DNA from: Weissella minor
Lineage (GTDB): Bacteria > Bacillota > Bacilli > Lactobacillales > Lactobacillaceae
NCBI RefSeq assembly: GCF_001437425.1
Contig: NZ_JQCD01000018.1
Span: 60,054-124,053, forward strand
Direction of reading: 5' to 3'
DNA: 64,000 nucleotides
The position numbers and the translations under genes are program-made. Each line of letters opens with the position of its first letter. Position 1 is the stretch's first letter. The notes beneath the pieces are model-generated. The model saw nothing but the letters and a program-made list of their open reading frames with translations. It had not been told where the DNA came from and did no database searches. Shown here piece after piece: positions 53,619-63,000 of the stretch.

Positions 53619-55670
53619 ATGACCCAGATTCAAACATTGTCAGAGAATTTATCAAATCAAATTGCGGCTGGTGAAGTGATTGAGCGACCAGCCTCAGTTG
53701 TGAAAGAACTGGTTGAAAATGCCATCGATGCCCAAGCCCAACATATTGATGTGTTGGTGGAAGAAGCTGGTATTAAATCAATTCGTGTGATTGACGATGG
53801 CGTTGGTATTCCAAGTGCCGAAGTTTTGAAGGCTTTTGAACGACATGCCACATCTAAAATTACATCACGGCATGATTTGTTTCGTATTCAATCATTAGGT
53901 TTTCGTGGTGAAGCCTTGCCTTCAATCGCTTCTGTTAGTGATGTTGTTTTACAAACTGCGCAGAGTGGTGCACACGAAGGACGGCATGTGCATATCAAAG
54001 GTGGTGAGGTCTTAGAGGAACGCGGTGCGACAGCCCGGGTGGGGACAGACATTACCGTAGAAGATTTGTTTTACAATACACCTGCACGTTTAAAATATTT
54101 GAAGTCACAGGCAACCGAACTGTCTAAAATTGTCGATGTGATGAACCGTTTAGCATTAAGCCATCCAAATGTTGGTTTTCGTCTCGTTCATCATCAAAAA
54201 GAAATTTTGAAAACGGCCGGGAATGGCCAATTGCAACAAGTTGTTGCGGCAGTTTATGGTGTGCAGCAAGCCCGAAAAATGTTAACTTTTAATGCGGAAG
54301 ATAGTGATTTTAAGTTGAATGGCTTAACGTCATTGCCCGAATTAACGCGAGCAAATCGTTCATATATTTCAATTATGATTAATGGGCGGTACATTAAAAA
54401 TTATCAACTATCAAACGCAGTCGTAAAAGGTTATGGTTCAAAGTTGATGGTGGGGCGCTTTCCGATTAGTGTGCTGGAAATTGAAATGGATCCGCTCTTA
54501 ATTGATGTCAATGTGCATCCCCAAAAACATGAGGTGCGTCTGTCGAAAGAAGCAGAGTTAGTTGACCTTATTGAAAAGACGATTTATGATCGGATTTCGA
54601 AAGAAAATTTGATTCCAAATGCATATCAGAATTATCTTGGTCAAGAACAACCAGTCCCAGAGACACCAGCTCGTGATTTTGTGGCAGAGCTAAATGATAC
54701 TTCTGCCCCATATCGCAATACCGTGGTTGAACATGTGAGCGAGCCGGACACGGACACAGTGCCAAGCGCACCAGCTTTGGAAACAGAATCAGAACATTCT
54801 GCATCAGTTGAAGCGTCTATAGAAGAACCAGTGCCAGCGTTGCACATGGGTAGTGGGGATACAGCCCCGATTATAGTTGAGCACGAAGCGGATTTAGATC
54901 AGGCTGATGTGCAAGCTTTCGCGCAGCGATATCAGGAACCAGTGGCTGCATTTGATGAGGCTTCAGCCCCAACCGCCCCAGTTTATGCTGGGCAGCAGGC
55001 TGAGTTAAACTTAGATGCACCTGTAACAGAGGCCGTTGAGGCTAATCGTTTCCCTGATTTGAGTTATATTGGACAGATGAATGGGACATTTTTGTTTGCT
55101 CAAGGCGCCGAAGGACTCTATATGATTGATCAGCACGCTGCTCAAGAGCGCATCAAGTACGAATATTATCGCGACGAAATTGCAAAAGTTGGCTTGGAAA
55201 GCCAGCGTTTATTAGTACCAATTGTGCTGGAATATGCGACGACTGACGCTTTGAAAATAACCGCTAAATTAGATGAACTTGCTGATTTAGGGCTACACTT
55301 AGAAGCGTTTGGGGATAATACCTTTATCATGCATGATCATCCGGCTTGGTTCCCGGTGGGCCAAGAAGAAGCGACTGTTCGCGAAATGATTGATTGGTTG
55401 CTGCGCGATGATAAATTAACTTTGGCGCAATTTAGAGAAAAAACAGCGATTATGATGTCATGTAAGCGGTCGATTAAAGCACATTGGAAGTTGAATGATT
55501 TTGAGGCCCAAGGACTGATTGATCAATTACGCGAAACTAAAAATCCATTTAACTGTCCACACGGTCGTCCAGTTGTGGTGACATTTACGATGAATGATAT
55601 GGAGAAAATGTTTAAGCGTATTCAAGATTCACATGAAGCGTGGGTCGAATATGACGAGCACCCATTTTAA
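53619..55670 (+). CDS. mutL: DNA mismatch repair protein MutL
   Basis: A 683-residue GHKL ATPase. N-terminal motifs: ELVENAIDAQA (residues ~30-40), RVIDDGVGIPSA, and SLGFRGEALPSIAS. A low-complexity acidic, Pro/Ala-rich linker of ~140 residues (about 335-477) joins it to the C-terminal dimerisation domain, with YMIDQHAAQERIKYE, CKRSIKAHWKL and FNCPHGRPVVV. The DQHAAxERxxYE motif suggests the endonuclease form of MutL. It starts with ATG 53619, with GGGAGGTGG upstream, in the same operon as mutS. Confidence 0.95.
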   Translation: MTQIQTLSENLSNQIAAGEVIERPASVVKELVENAIDAQAQHIDVLVEEAGIKSIRVIDDGVGIPSAEVLKAFERHATSKITSRHDLFRIQSLGFRGEALPSIASVSDVVLQTAQSGAHEGRHVHIKGGEVLEERGATARVGTDITVEDLFYNTPARLKYLKSQATELSKIVDVMNRLALSHPNVGFRLVHHQKEILKTAGNGQLQQVVAAVYGVQQARKMLTFNAEDSDFKLNGLTSLPELTRANRSYISIMINGRYIKNYQLSNAVVKGYGSKLMVGRFPISVLEIEMDPLLIDVNVHPQKHEVRLSKEAELVDLIEKTIYDRISKENLIPNAYQNYLGQEQPVPETPARDFVAELNDTSAPYRNTVVEHVSEPDTDTVPSAPALETESEHSASVEASIEEPVPALHMGSGDTAPIIVEHEADLDQADVQAFAQRYQEPVAAFDEASAPTAPVYAGQQAELNLDAPVTEAVEANRFPDLSYIGQMNGTFLFAQGAEGLYMIDQHAAQERIKYEYYRDEIAKVGLESQRLLVPIVLEYATTDALKITAKLDELADLGLHLEAFGDNTFIMHDHPAWFPVGQEEATVREMIDWLLRDDKLTLAQFREKTAIMMSCKRSIKAHWKLNDFEAQGLIDQLRETKNPFNCPHGRPVVVTFTMNDMEKMFKRIQDSHEAWVEYDEHPF

Positions 55671-55688
55671 AGGAAGGTGAGGCGAAAG

Positions 55689-56144
55689 ATGATTAAAGTC
55701 AGAGTTATGTTTGCGACAATCACAGGTAATAATGAAGCCGTGGCCAATTTAATTATCGATGACCTAAATGCTGCACCAACAGATATTGATCTCAAGAAAG
55801 AGCAAATTGAATTGGTTGATGCGAAAACGATTGCCAAAGATAATGTCGATTTGCTGATTTTGGTGCCATATACGTTTGATTTAGGGTCGATTCCAGATGA
55901 AGCATTAGATTTTTATGAAGATTTAGCAGACACAGATTTAACAGGAATCGTCTTTGGTGTTGCGGGTTCTGGGGATGATTTTTATGGTGACGATTATTGT
56001 ACTGCAGTCGATACTTTTGAAACACGTCTATTAGAAACAGGTGCAAGCAAGGGGGCGGATAGCGTTAAAATAAATCTCTATCCGGATGCCGCAGACGCGG
56101 AGCATTTGCAAACCTTTACCCAAAACTTATTGACAAAATTTTAA
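55689..56144 (+). CDS. Flavodoxin domain protein
   Basis: A 151-residue protein with the flavodoxin start VMFATITGNNEAVANLI (residues ~6-22), the FMN-phosphate loop. The 50s loop (VPYTFDLGSIPDEALDFYEDL) and the 90s loop (VFGVAGSGDDFYGDDYCTAV) are also in place. It is probably an electron carrier. ATG 55689 is chosen because AAGGTGAGG lies at 55673-55681; an in-frame start at 55677 is too close to it. It lies 18 bases after mutL, so a shared transcript is likely. Confidence 0.9.
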   Translation: MIKVRVMFATITGNNEAVANLIIDDLNAAPTDIDLKKEQIELVDAKTIAKDNVDLLILVPYTFDLGSIPDEALDFYEDLADTDLTGIVFGVAGSGDDFYGDDYCTAVDTFETRLLETGASKGADSVKINLYPDAADAEHLQTFTQNLLTKF

Positions 56145-56194
56145 AATAAAAGTGAATTGGGTCTTTTCTTTTAGAAATATGTGCGTATAATTAG

Positions 56195-56437
56195 AACCAG
56201 ATAAATCGTTGACGAAGATATGTCGTGAAAGAAGTAACTTGCCAAGAGAGTCCTAGCTGCTGAAAATGGACCAAGTTGCCTTGACGGTACTCCTTCCGAG
56301 TTAACTGGCAAACCAGTTACGTGTTTCTCGCGTTAAGAGACAGAGAGTATTAGGGTTTTCCCTAATAGAACTCGGGTGGTACCACGTGAAGACGTCCCGT
56401 TATGATGCAATATGCATGATAACAGGACGTCTTTTTT
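56195..56437 (+). promoter_or_regulatory. T-box leader controlling thrS
   Basis: A TATAAT box at 56186-56191 starts a leader with the T-box sequence GGTGGTACCACG at 56375-56386 and a 20-base terminator hairpin (56390-56409 with 56413-56432, one mismatch) followed by T. The 5' part contains paired segments around 56235-56300, and the candidate threonine specifier ACT lies in GGTACTCC (56285-56292); ACG nearby cannot be excluded. No gene lies in 56145-56476. Confidence 0.92.
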
Positions 56438-56476
56438 CGTATCACGTCAACAAATAACTAAAAAGGAGATTGTACA

Positions 56477-58438
56477 ATGGCAGAAGTTAAGTTAAGTTTT
56501 CCGGACGGTGCAGTAAAGACCTACGAAGCTGGAACAACACCTTTGGAAATTGCCGAAGGAATTGCGAAGTCATTAGCTAAAAAGTCAGTTACGGCTAAAT
56601 TAAACGGTGAGTATGTGGGAATGAATGATCAGGTTTTGGAAGATGGGGACTTTGAATTAGTTACCAAAGACCAACCTGAAGCCCTAAAGATTTTGCGTCA
56701 CTCAGTTTCACATTTGATGGCGCAAGCTTTGAAGCGTTTGTACCCAGACATGCACTTTGGTGTTGGACCTGCAATCGACAATGGTTTCTACTACGATACC
56801 GACAAAGCTGATGGACAAATTGCAGTTGAACAATTCCCTGAAATTGAAAAAGTCATGCATGAAATTGTTAAAGAGAATTTGCCAATCGTTTCACGCGAAA
56901 TTACACGTGATGAAGCTTTGGATATGTTCAAGGATGATCCTTATAAGATTGAATTGATTAACGATTTGCCTAGTGATGAAAAGATTTCAATCGCCGTGCA
57001 AGGTGAACATATTGAATTGGATAAGGGTGGTCTAGTGCCATCTACTGGTTGGATTAAGTTCTTTAAGTTGACTTCAGTTGCTGGTGCTTACTGGCGTGGA
57101 AAGTCTTCAAACCCAATGTTGCAACGTATTTATGGAACAGCATTCTGGAACAATGACGACCTTGAAGCTGAATTGAAGCGTCGTGAAGAAGCCAAGGAAC
57201 GTGACCACCGTCGTATCGGTGCCGCACAAGAACTCTTCTTTACATCACAAGAAGTTGGTTCAGGTTTGCCAGTATGGTTGCCAAATGGAGCAGCTATCCG
57301 CCGTACACTTGAACGTTATATCGTTGATCGCGAAGTTCAAGACGGTTACAAGCACGTGTACACACCAGTTATCTCAAACTTGAACTTGTATAAGCAATCA
57401 GGTCACTGGGATCACTACCGTGAAGACATGTTCCCACCTATGGATATGGGTGATGGCGAATTCCTAGAATTGCGTCCAATGAACTGTCCCTCACATATTC
57501 AAGTGTATAACCACAAGCCACGTTCATATCGTGATTTGCCATTCCGTGTGGCTGAGCTTGGTATGATGCACCGTTACGAAAAGTCAGGTGCTTTGACTGG
57601 ACTTTCACGTGTGCGTGAAATGACATTAAACGATGGCCACACATTCGTTATGCCTGATCAAATTGAGGACGAATTCAAGAAGATTTTGAACTTGATGATT
57701 GATGTGTATGATGACTTTGATATTCATGATTACCGTTTCCGTCTATCATATCGTGACCCTGAAAATACAGAAAAGTATTTTGATGATGATGATATGTGGG
57801 AAAAGGCTCAAAAGATGTTGAAGGGTGCCATGGATGACCTTGAACTTGATTACTTTGAAGCCGAAGGTGAAGCAGCCTTCTACGGTCCAAAGCTTGACGT
57901 ACAAATCAAGACAGCTTTGGGTGGAGAAGAGACTTTGTCTACAATTCAACTCGACTTCTTGTTGCCAGAACAATTCGACTTGCATTATGTCGGTGCAGAT
58001 GGTGAACAACACCGTCCTGTTATGATTCATCGTGGAATTATTTCAACGATGGAACGTTTCACAGCCCACTTGATCGAAATGTACAAGGGTGCTTTCCCAA
58101 CATGGTTGGCTCCACAACAAGTTCGTATCTTGCCAGTTAATCGTGAAGCCCATGGTGCTTATGCTGAAGAAATCAAGCAACGCTTGGTTAAGGAAGGTAT
58201 CCGTGCGGATTACGATGACCGTAATGAAAAGATGGGTTACCTAATCCGTGATGCCCAAACTTCTAAGGTGCCATACACATTGGTTGTTGGTGATGAAGAA
58301 GTGAACGGTCACTCTGTGACAATTCGTCGCTTTGGTTCAAATGACACGGTTTCAAAGGACTTAGATGTCTTTGAACAAGATTTGTTAGCTGATATTGCAA
58401 ATCATTCTCGTGGTTATTTTGAAGAAGACGAAAAATAG
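56477..58438 (+). CDS. thrS: Threonyl-tRNA synthetase
   Basis: A 653-residue class II synthetase. Domains: TGS (residues 1-~62), editing domain with HSVSH (75-79), then the catalytic core with [17 protein letters not shown], which carries the zinc-binding Cys and tRNA contacts, [20 protein letters not shown] (motif 2) and [14 protein letters not shown] (motif 3). The C-terminal anticodon-binding domain has VRILPVN. ATG 56477 has AAAAGGAGAT upstream. Expression is under the T-box leader. Confidence 0.97.
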   Translation: MAEVKLSFPDGAVKTYEAGTTPLEIAEGIAKSLAKKSVTAKLNGEYVGMNDQVLEDGDFELVTKDQPEALKILRHSVSHLMAQALKRLYPDMHFGVGPAIDNGFYYDTDKADGQIAVEQFPEIEKVMHEIVKENLPIVSREITRDEALDMFKDDPYKIELINDLPSDEKISIAVQGEHIELDKGGLVPSTGWIKFFKLTSVAGAYWRGKSSNPMLQRIYGTAFWNNDDLEAELKRREEAKERDHRRIGAAQELFFTSQEVGSGLPVWLPNGAAIRRTLERYIVDREVQDGYKHVYTPVISNLNLYKQSGHWDHYREDMFPPMDMGDGEFLELRPMNCPSHIQVYNHKPRSYRDLPFRVAELGMMHRYEKSGALTGLSRVREMTLNDGHTFVMPDQIEDEFKKILNLMIDVYDDFDIHDYRFRLSYRDPENTEKYFDDDDMWEKAQKMLKGAMDDLELDYFEAEGEAAFYGPKLDVQIKTALGGEETLSTIQLDFLLPEQFDLHYVGADGEQHRPVMIHRGIISTMERFTAHLIEMYKGAFPTWLAPQQVRILPVNREAHGAYAEEIKQRLVKEGIRADYDDRNEKMGYLIRDAQTSKVPYTLVVGDEEVNGHSVTIRRFGSNDTVSKDLDVFEQDLLADIANHSRGYFEEDEK

Positions 58439-58456
58439 AATAAATATTCTTTGAAG

Positions 58457-58488
58457 AAAAGCGCTATTTAATAAATAGCGCTTTTTTT
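58457..58488 (+). terminator. Terminator of thrS
   Basis: AAAAGCGCTATTTA pairs perfectly with TAAATAGCGCTTTT around one base, then T to 58488. It ends only 2 bases before the nagB -35 box. Confidence 0.93.
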
Positions 58489-58490
58489 AC

Positions 58491-58532
58491 TTGCGTGGTA
58501 TAGACCACTCATGTTATCATTGGTCTATACCA
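58491..58532 (+). promoter_or_regulatory. nagB promoter with two inverted NagR-type operators
   Basis: TTGCGT (58491-58496) and TTATCA (58514-58519) with a 17-base spacer form the promoter. TGGTATAGACCA (58496-58507) overlaps the spacer, and TGGTCTATACCA (58521-58532) covers the start site. The two are reverse complements of each other and resemble the NagR (GntR/HutC family) dre site, ATTGGTCTATACCA. A dimer on either site should block transcription until an amino-sugar phosphate is present. Confidence 0.85.
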
Positions 58533-58558
58533 TAACAGAGGATAAAGGGGCGACAGTC

Positions 58559-59287
58559 ATGAAGATTATTAAAGTACAAGATCAAACAATGGGTGGAAAA
58601 GCAGGATTTGCACAATTTGATGCAGCATTAAAGCAAGGCGCATCAACATTTGGGTTGGCAACAGGTTCAACGCCAATCACAATTTATGAAGAAATTGTTG
58701 CGTCTGATTTAGATTTTAGTGAAAAAACATCAATTAACTTGGATGAATATGTTGGTTTGTCAGGGGATGATGTGCAAAGTTATGCTTACTTTATGCATGA
58801 GCATTTGTTTAATGCTAAGCCATTTGCACAAAGCTATGTGCCAAATGGCTTGGCAGAAGATGCTGACGCTGAAGTGAAGCGTTATGAAGAAATTATTGAT
58901 GCTAATCCAATTGATTTGCAATTGCTTGGTTTGGGTCAAAACGGACACATCGGGTTCAATGAACCTGGTACATCATTTAACGAAACGACGCACAAGGTTA
59001 CTTTGACGCAATCTACAATTGATGCAAATGCACGTTTCTTCGAAGATGAAAACGATGTTCCACGCTACGCATATTCAATGGGAATTGCTAGTATCATGAA
59101 GTCAAAGAATATTTTGCTAGTTGCATATGGTGAGGCAAAAGCTGCTGCTGTAGCCGCAATGATTGAAGGTCCAGTGACTGAAGATATGCCAGCATCAGTT
59201 TTGCAAAACCATGCCAACGTCACAGTGATTGTTGACGAAGCTGCTGCAAGCAAGTTATCAGACCAGGTTGAATTTTCAGAAATTTAA
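58559..59287 (+). CDS. nagB: Glucosamine-6-phosphate deaminase
   Basis: A 242-residue deaminase of the short Bacillota type. [13 protein letters not shown] binds the sugar phosphate, INLDEYVGL (residues 59-67) contains the catalytic Asp62, and [15 protein letters not shown] holds the ring-opening His. It converts glucosamine-6-phosphate to fructose-6-phosphate and ammonia. The start is ATG 58559, after AAAGGGG; a longer frame from 58511 starts within the operators and is not used. Controlled by the two NagR-type sites. Confidence 0.95.
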   Translation: MKIIKVQDQTMGGKAGFAQFDAALKQGASTFGLATGSTPITIYEEIVASDLDFSEKTSINLDEYVGLSGDDVQSYAYFMHEHLFNAKPFAQSYVPNGLAEDADAEVKRYEEIIDANPIDLQLLGLGQNGHIGFNEPGTSFNETTHKVTLTQSTIDANARFFEDENDVPRYAYSMGIASIMKSKNILLVAYGEAKAAAVAAMIEGPVTEDMPASVLQNHANVTVIVDEAAASKLSDQVEFSEI

Positions 59288-59336
59288 TTTGATTAGACAG
59301 TGTCTCTTGATTGACTTGTGAAAAATATGTTAAGGT

Positions 59337-59452
59337 ATTGCAGTAGTATTTTACTGCAATTCTCTTTCTCTCTTGCTACGTGAAACGTAGCTTTTATATT
59401 GAATAATATAAAAAATTAAGTGATGTCTAAGTTATTAGGCGTCACTTTTTTT
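59337..59452 (+). ncRNA. Candidate small RNA: four successive hairpins ending in a terminator
   Basis: Four hairpins follow nagB: 59337-59360 (ATTGCAGTA with TACTGCAAT), 59375-59391 (GCTACGT with ACGTAGC), 59392-59413 (TTTTATATT with AATATAAAA), and 59419-59446 (AGTGATGTCTAA with TTAGGCGTCACT) followed by T to 59452. The last is a standard terminator. A TTGACT box is present at 59311-59316, but no good -10 box at 17 bases. It could be a separate RNA or simply the long 3' end of the nagB message. No ORF with a ribosome binding site is present. Confidence 0.4.
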
Positions 59453-59511
59453 ATTCAATTCAAGTATGATAGACTTGATTAATAAATATACAAAGAAGAG
59501 TGGTTAAAAAT

Positions 59512-60003
59512 ATGGAATTAGAGGGTAATGCATTAATTGAATCCTTAAAGCAAGAGGAAGTCATCACGAAATCCTATACGGCGGCTGATCAAAGTACCGT
59601 AAATTTAGATGACTTGTTTAATTTTGTCACGGAAACTTTGCAGAAAAATCAATTAGTGAGTGCTGAAATTGTGATTAGTGGGGATGAACCGATTCGGCTC
59701 CGCTTGGAATCCAATCTAATTAACTTACCGCTACGGTATGTTAATGGCATTAGCAAAATCGTCGTGAATGAACCTGCAAAACCAGTAAATCTTTATATGA
59801 TTGTAGAAAGTCCATATGTGTCACATTCAAAGTTGAGAATTGACTATGCCGCAACAGTTACAGCATATTTAGAAGATTTTGAATCTGTTGCCACTAAAAT
59901 TGCGCAGTATTTTGATGAAAAATTAGCGTTAATCAATGAAACAAAAGTAGCAGCAGAAGCAGAGTCAGATAATGATGCAGAAGAGACAGATGGAGAAGCA
60001 TAG
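59512..60003 (+). CDS. Hypothetical acidic protein upstream of the ECF S component
   Basis: A 163-residue soluble acidic protein. The centre is beta-rich (SAEIVISGDEPIRLRLES, then VNLYMIVESPYVSHSKL), and the last ~20 residues are almost wholly acidic and alanine (ESDNDAEETDGEA). ATG 59512 has GAAGAGTGG upstream; the earlier GTG at 59500 is not needed. It is coupled to the next gene by a 3-base gap. I do not recognise the family. Confidence 0.7.
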   Translation: MELEGNALIESLKQEEVITKSYTAADQSTVNLDDLFNFVTETLQKNQLVSAEIVISGDEPIRLRLESNLINLPLRYVNGISKIVVNEPAKPVNLYMIVESPYVSHSKLRIDYAATVTAYLEDFESVATKIAQYFDEKLALINETKVAAEAESDNDAEETDGEA

Positions 60004-60006
60004 GAC

Positions 60007-60531
60007 ATGAAAGCTTTTGTTAAAATGGGTTTTTGGATAGTGATTTGGTCATTGATTGGTTTTTGTGCTTACCAATATGTCAGTGTCGGAATTTCCGTTC
60101 CAAATTCATTGTTATCGTTGGAACCAGCTGTTTTAGCTGTGGCTTCTTTTTTCTTAGGACCAATTGGAACGATGGGGACTGGATTTTTAAGTCACTTTTT
60201 ATATGATAGTTTAAATTATTCAATTGTTTGGTGGACATGGATTCTAGCAGAAGGAATTGCCGGTCTTATGTTAGGACTTGTTTCTAGGCGGTTGGAGCTA
60301 TTGCGTCGACCATTTGACTTGAAGCGGTGTTTGCAATTTAATATGTGGCAGACCTTAGTTAATTTCTTGGCATGGGGCGTCATTGCACCGCTGGGTGATT
60401 ATTTAATTTATAAATCAAATTGGACATTTGTGTTTGAACAAGGCTTAACGATTGCGGCCGTTAATACGATTGTAATCGCCATTGTTGGAAGCCTATTTTT
60501 ATTTTTGTACAATTATTTCTATAATTCATAA
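60007..60531 (+). CDS. ECF transporter S component (UPF0397-like)
   Basis: A 174-residue membrane protein with about five to six helices. The pattern of a PNSLLSLEPAVLAVASFFLGPIG helix (in parts), then LSHFLYDSL and SIVWWTWILAEGIAGLMLGL, resembles UPF0397 and related ECF S components that capture a vitamin-like substrate and work with a shared energising module elsewhere. The substrate is unknown. ATG 60007 has AGAAGCATAGGAC just upstream. Confidence 0.78.
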   Translation: MKAFVKMGFWIVIWSLIGFCAYQYVSVGISVPNSLLSLEPAVLAVASFFLGPIGTMGTGFLSHFLYDSLNYSIVWWTWILAEGIAGLMLGLVSRRLELLRRPFDLKRCLQFNMWQTLVNFLAWGVIAPLGDYLIYKSNWTFVFEQGLTIAAVNTIVIAIVGSLFLFLYNYFYNS

Positions 60532-60533
60532 TG

Positions 60534-60560
60534 AGCTTGGGTAACCCCCAGGCTTTTTTA
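60534..60560 (+). terminator. Terminator after the ECF S component gene
   Basis: AGCTTGGG pairs with CCCAGGCT (one T-G pair) around a 5-base loop, then T6. Confidence 0.85.
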
Positions 60561-60637
60561 TATTCAGTTACTTATGTCGTTAACTTAGTGAAATGTGCTA
60601 AAATTATGCAATAGAATGAATAAAAGGGGTGAAGGAC

Positions 60638-61528
60638 ATGGCAGAACTTATTGATGGTAAACAGATTGCAAAAACATTGCGTGCAAAGGTTAAAGAACAA
60701 GCAACATACTTAAGCGAACAAGGTGTTACACCTGGTTTAGCAGTCATCTTAGTTGGTGATGATCCAGCCAGCCAAATTTATGTGCGTAATAAAGAACGTG
60801 CGGCAGAAAAAGCTGGTGTCCAGGCTCAAACAATTCGTTATGATGCAACGATTACAGAAGCGGAATTGCTTCAAAAGGTAGCGACGTTGAATGCAGATCC
60901 AGCGATTGATGCTATTTTGGTGCAAAGCCCGTTACCTGAGCATATTAACGAACAACATTTACAAGAAGCAATCACACCCGAAAAAGATGTCGATGGTTTT
61001 CACCCTGAAAATGTTGGGAAATTATTTGCAAATCGACACGAATATTTCCCGATTGCCAATACACCTCGTGGTGTTATGACAATGTTGCAACATGAGCAAG
61101 TAGATTTATATGGTAAGACAGCCGTGGTGATTGGTCGATCAATTTTGGTTGGTAAGCCCATGTTTTCATTATTGGAAGCTGCGGATGCAAGTGTCAGCTT
61201 GTTACACCGTCATACGCCAGATGATGTCCGACATACCATGTTGCAACAAGCAGATGTCATTGTTGTCGCTGCTGGGGTCCCTAAACTCATTACGGCCAAT
61301 GATGTTAAACCCGGCGCTGTTGTGATTGATGTCGGGATTAACCGAATGGAAGATGGTCACTTAGAAGGTGATGTTGATTTTGAAGCCGTTGAACCAATAG
61401 CAAGTAAGATTACACCTGTACCCGGTGGGGTTGGTCCAATGACGATTGCAACCTTATTAGAAACAACAGTTGAATTAGCGGCCCGTCATCATGATGTTGA
61501 ATTGGAGGCAGGATGGCAGAATATTTAA
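60638..61528 (+). CDS. folD: Methylenetetrahydrofolate dehydrogenase / cyclohydrolase FolD
   Basis: A 296-residue bifunctional enzyme. The active-site Lys is in YVRNKERAAEKAG (residues ~48-60), DGFHPENVGKL binds folate, TPRGVMTML and VIGRSILVGKPM form the NADP region, and TPVPGGVGPMTIATLL closes the family pattern. It interconverts 5,10-methylene- and 10-formyl-THF. ATG 60638 has AAAGGGG upstream; GTG 60629 is too close to it. It overlaps xseA by 16 bases. Confidence 0.95.
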   Translation: MAELIDGKQIAKTLRAKVKEQATYLSEQGVTPGLAVILVGDDPASQIYVRNKERAAEKAGVQAQTIRYDATITEAELLQKVATLNADPAIDAILVQSPLPEHINEQHLQEAITPEKDVDGFHPENVGKLFANRHEYFPIANTPRGVMTMLQHEQVDLYGKTAVVIGRSILVGKPMFSLLEAADASVSLLHRHTPDDVRHTMLQQADVIVVAAGVPKLITANDVKPGAVVIDVGINRMEDGHLEGDVDFEAVEPIASKITPVPGGVGPMTIATLLETTVELAARHHDVELEAGWQNI

Positions 61529-62781
61529 CAGTTTCATCGCTAACCAATTATTTGAAACGTAAATTTACAGCTGACCCGTATCTAAAGAAGGTCTATGTTA
61601 CTGGTGAAATTTCAAATTTTCGACCTCGACGTGGACATCAATATTTTTCATTAAAAGATGAAAATGCAGTGATTAATGCAACCATGTTTAAAAACGTCTT
61701 TGACAAGTTAGCCTTTCAACTTGAGCCGGGGATGAAAGTAAACGCAATTGGTCATATTGATTTGTATGGACCGAATGGGTCATATAGTTTAATTATTGAA
61801 AAAATTGAACCCGACGGTGTTGGGGCATTGTATCAAGCTTTTGAACAATTGAAGAAAAAATTGAATGAAGAAGGTTTATTTGGGCAATTGCAACGTCCGA
61901 TTCCCCGCTTTCCAAAGAAAATTGCAGTGATAACATCCCCAAGTGGTGCGGTTATTCGAGATATTTTGACGACCGTTCAACGGCGCTATCCAATTGCCGA
62001 AGTTGATTTATATCCAGCGGTTGTTCAAGGAGATGGGGCAGTCCCTTCATTGACCAAACAATTACAAGCAGTTGCAAAACAAACAGACATTGATGTGCTC
62101 ATTATTGGACGTGGTGGTGGTTCCATTGAAGACCTATGGGCGTTTAATGATGAACAATTAGCGCGTGAGATGTTGAAAATGCCAATGCCAATCATTAGCT
62201 CAGTTGGGCATGAGACCGATACGACGATTGCTGATTATATCGCCGATCAACGTGCGGCTACGCCAACTGCTGCTGCTGAAATTGCCACGCCATTTAAACT
62301 TACTGACGTTTGGCAAGGAATTCAGCAAATGGAGCAACGTTTATTTGCCCAGATGCAAAGACAAACAAAGCAGGCTAATGAACGCTATCAGCATGTTGCC
62401 AATAGTTATGTGCTAACCCAACCACAACGGTTGTATGAAGGATATATGCAGCGTGTTGATTTGGCGCAAAAGTCATTGAGTCAATCAATGACCTATTTAC
62501 TCAGTAATAAAAATTATGAAACAAAAAACATTGTTGAGCGTTTAGTGCCAGCCATGCAACAGCGCTTGCAGCGTAGTGAGCAGGCGACCAGTAAAGCCGT
62601 TGCTAGTCTACAATTAGTTAGTCCGCTTGCCATTTTGGCGCGTGGTTATAGTTTGGTTGAAAAAGATGATCAAATTATTCGCAGTACGAGTGACTTACAG
62701 TTAGATGATGTCGTGGATATTCGTTTAGCTGATGGCCAGGTGACGGCACAAATTAAATCAATAGGAGAAAAAGATGACTGA
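61513..62781 (+). CDS. xseA: Exodeoxyribonuclease VII large subunit
   Basis: A 422-residue nuclease subunit. The N-terminal OB fold has YVTGEISNFRPRRGHQYFSLKDE (in parts) and the catalytic domain GRGGGSIEDLWAFNDEQLA, followed by VGHETDTTIADYIADQRAATPTAAAE (in parts) and a long coiled coil. The enzyme degrades single-stranded DNA together with XseB. ATG 61513 follows TGGAGGCA inside the end of folD. It overlaps xseB by 8 bases, so the subunits are made together. Confidence 0.95.
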   Translation: MAEYLTVSSLTNYLKRKFTADPYLKKVYVTGEISNFRPRRGHQYFSLKDENAVINATMFKNVFDKLAFQLEPGMKVNAIGHIDLYGPNGSYSLIIEKIEPDGVGALYQAFEQLKKKLNEEGLFGQLQRPIPRFPKKIAVITSPSGAVIRDILTTVQRRYPIAEVDLYPAVVQGDGAVPSLTKQLQAVAKQTDIDVLIIGRGGGSIEDLWAFNDEQLAREMLKMPMPIISSVGHETDTTIADYIADQRAATPTAAAEIATPFKLTDVWQGIQQMEQRLFAQMQRQTKQANERYQHVANSYVLTQPQRLYEGYMQRVDLAQKSLSQSMTYLLSNKNYETKNIVERLVPAMQQRLQRSEQATSKAVASLQLVSPLAILARGYSLVEKDDQIIRSTSDLQLDDVVDIRLADGQVTAQIKSIGEKDD

Positions 62782-62995
62782 TAAGCCAAGTTTCGAAGAA
62801 AATTTAGCAGAGTTAGAACAAATTGTATCTCAACTTGAAAAAGGAGACGTACCGCTTGAAGCAGCCTTAAAGCAATTTGAAACGGGTGTTAAACTAAGTC
62901 AAGAATTGCAAAAGACACTGACTTCTGCTGAACAAAGTTTGGCTAAGATTGTTGATGACAGCGGCAATGTTGAGGACTTCACGCCAGAAGGGTAG
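62774..62995 (+). CDS. xseB: Exodeoxyribonuclease VII small subunit
   Basis: A 73-residue helical protein with FEENLAELEQIVSQLEKGDVPLE (residues ~7-29, in parts) and ALKQFETGVKLSQELQKTL, the standard XseB pattern. Several copies bind XseA. ATG 62774 lies in the end of xseA with AGGAGAAA upstream. Confidence 0.95.
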   Translation: MTDKPSFEENLAELEQIVSQLEKGDVPLEAALKQFETGVKLSQELQKTLTSAEQSLAKIVDDSGNVEDFTPEG

Positions 62996-63000
62996 GATAG

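Noticed and set aside
59329..59385. 18-codon ORF starting at ATG 59328 after nagB
   Set aside because: No ribosome binding site, and it runs across two of the conserved-looking hairpins.
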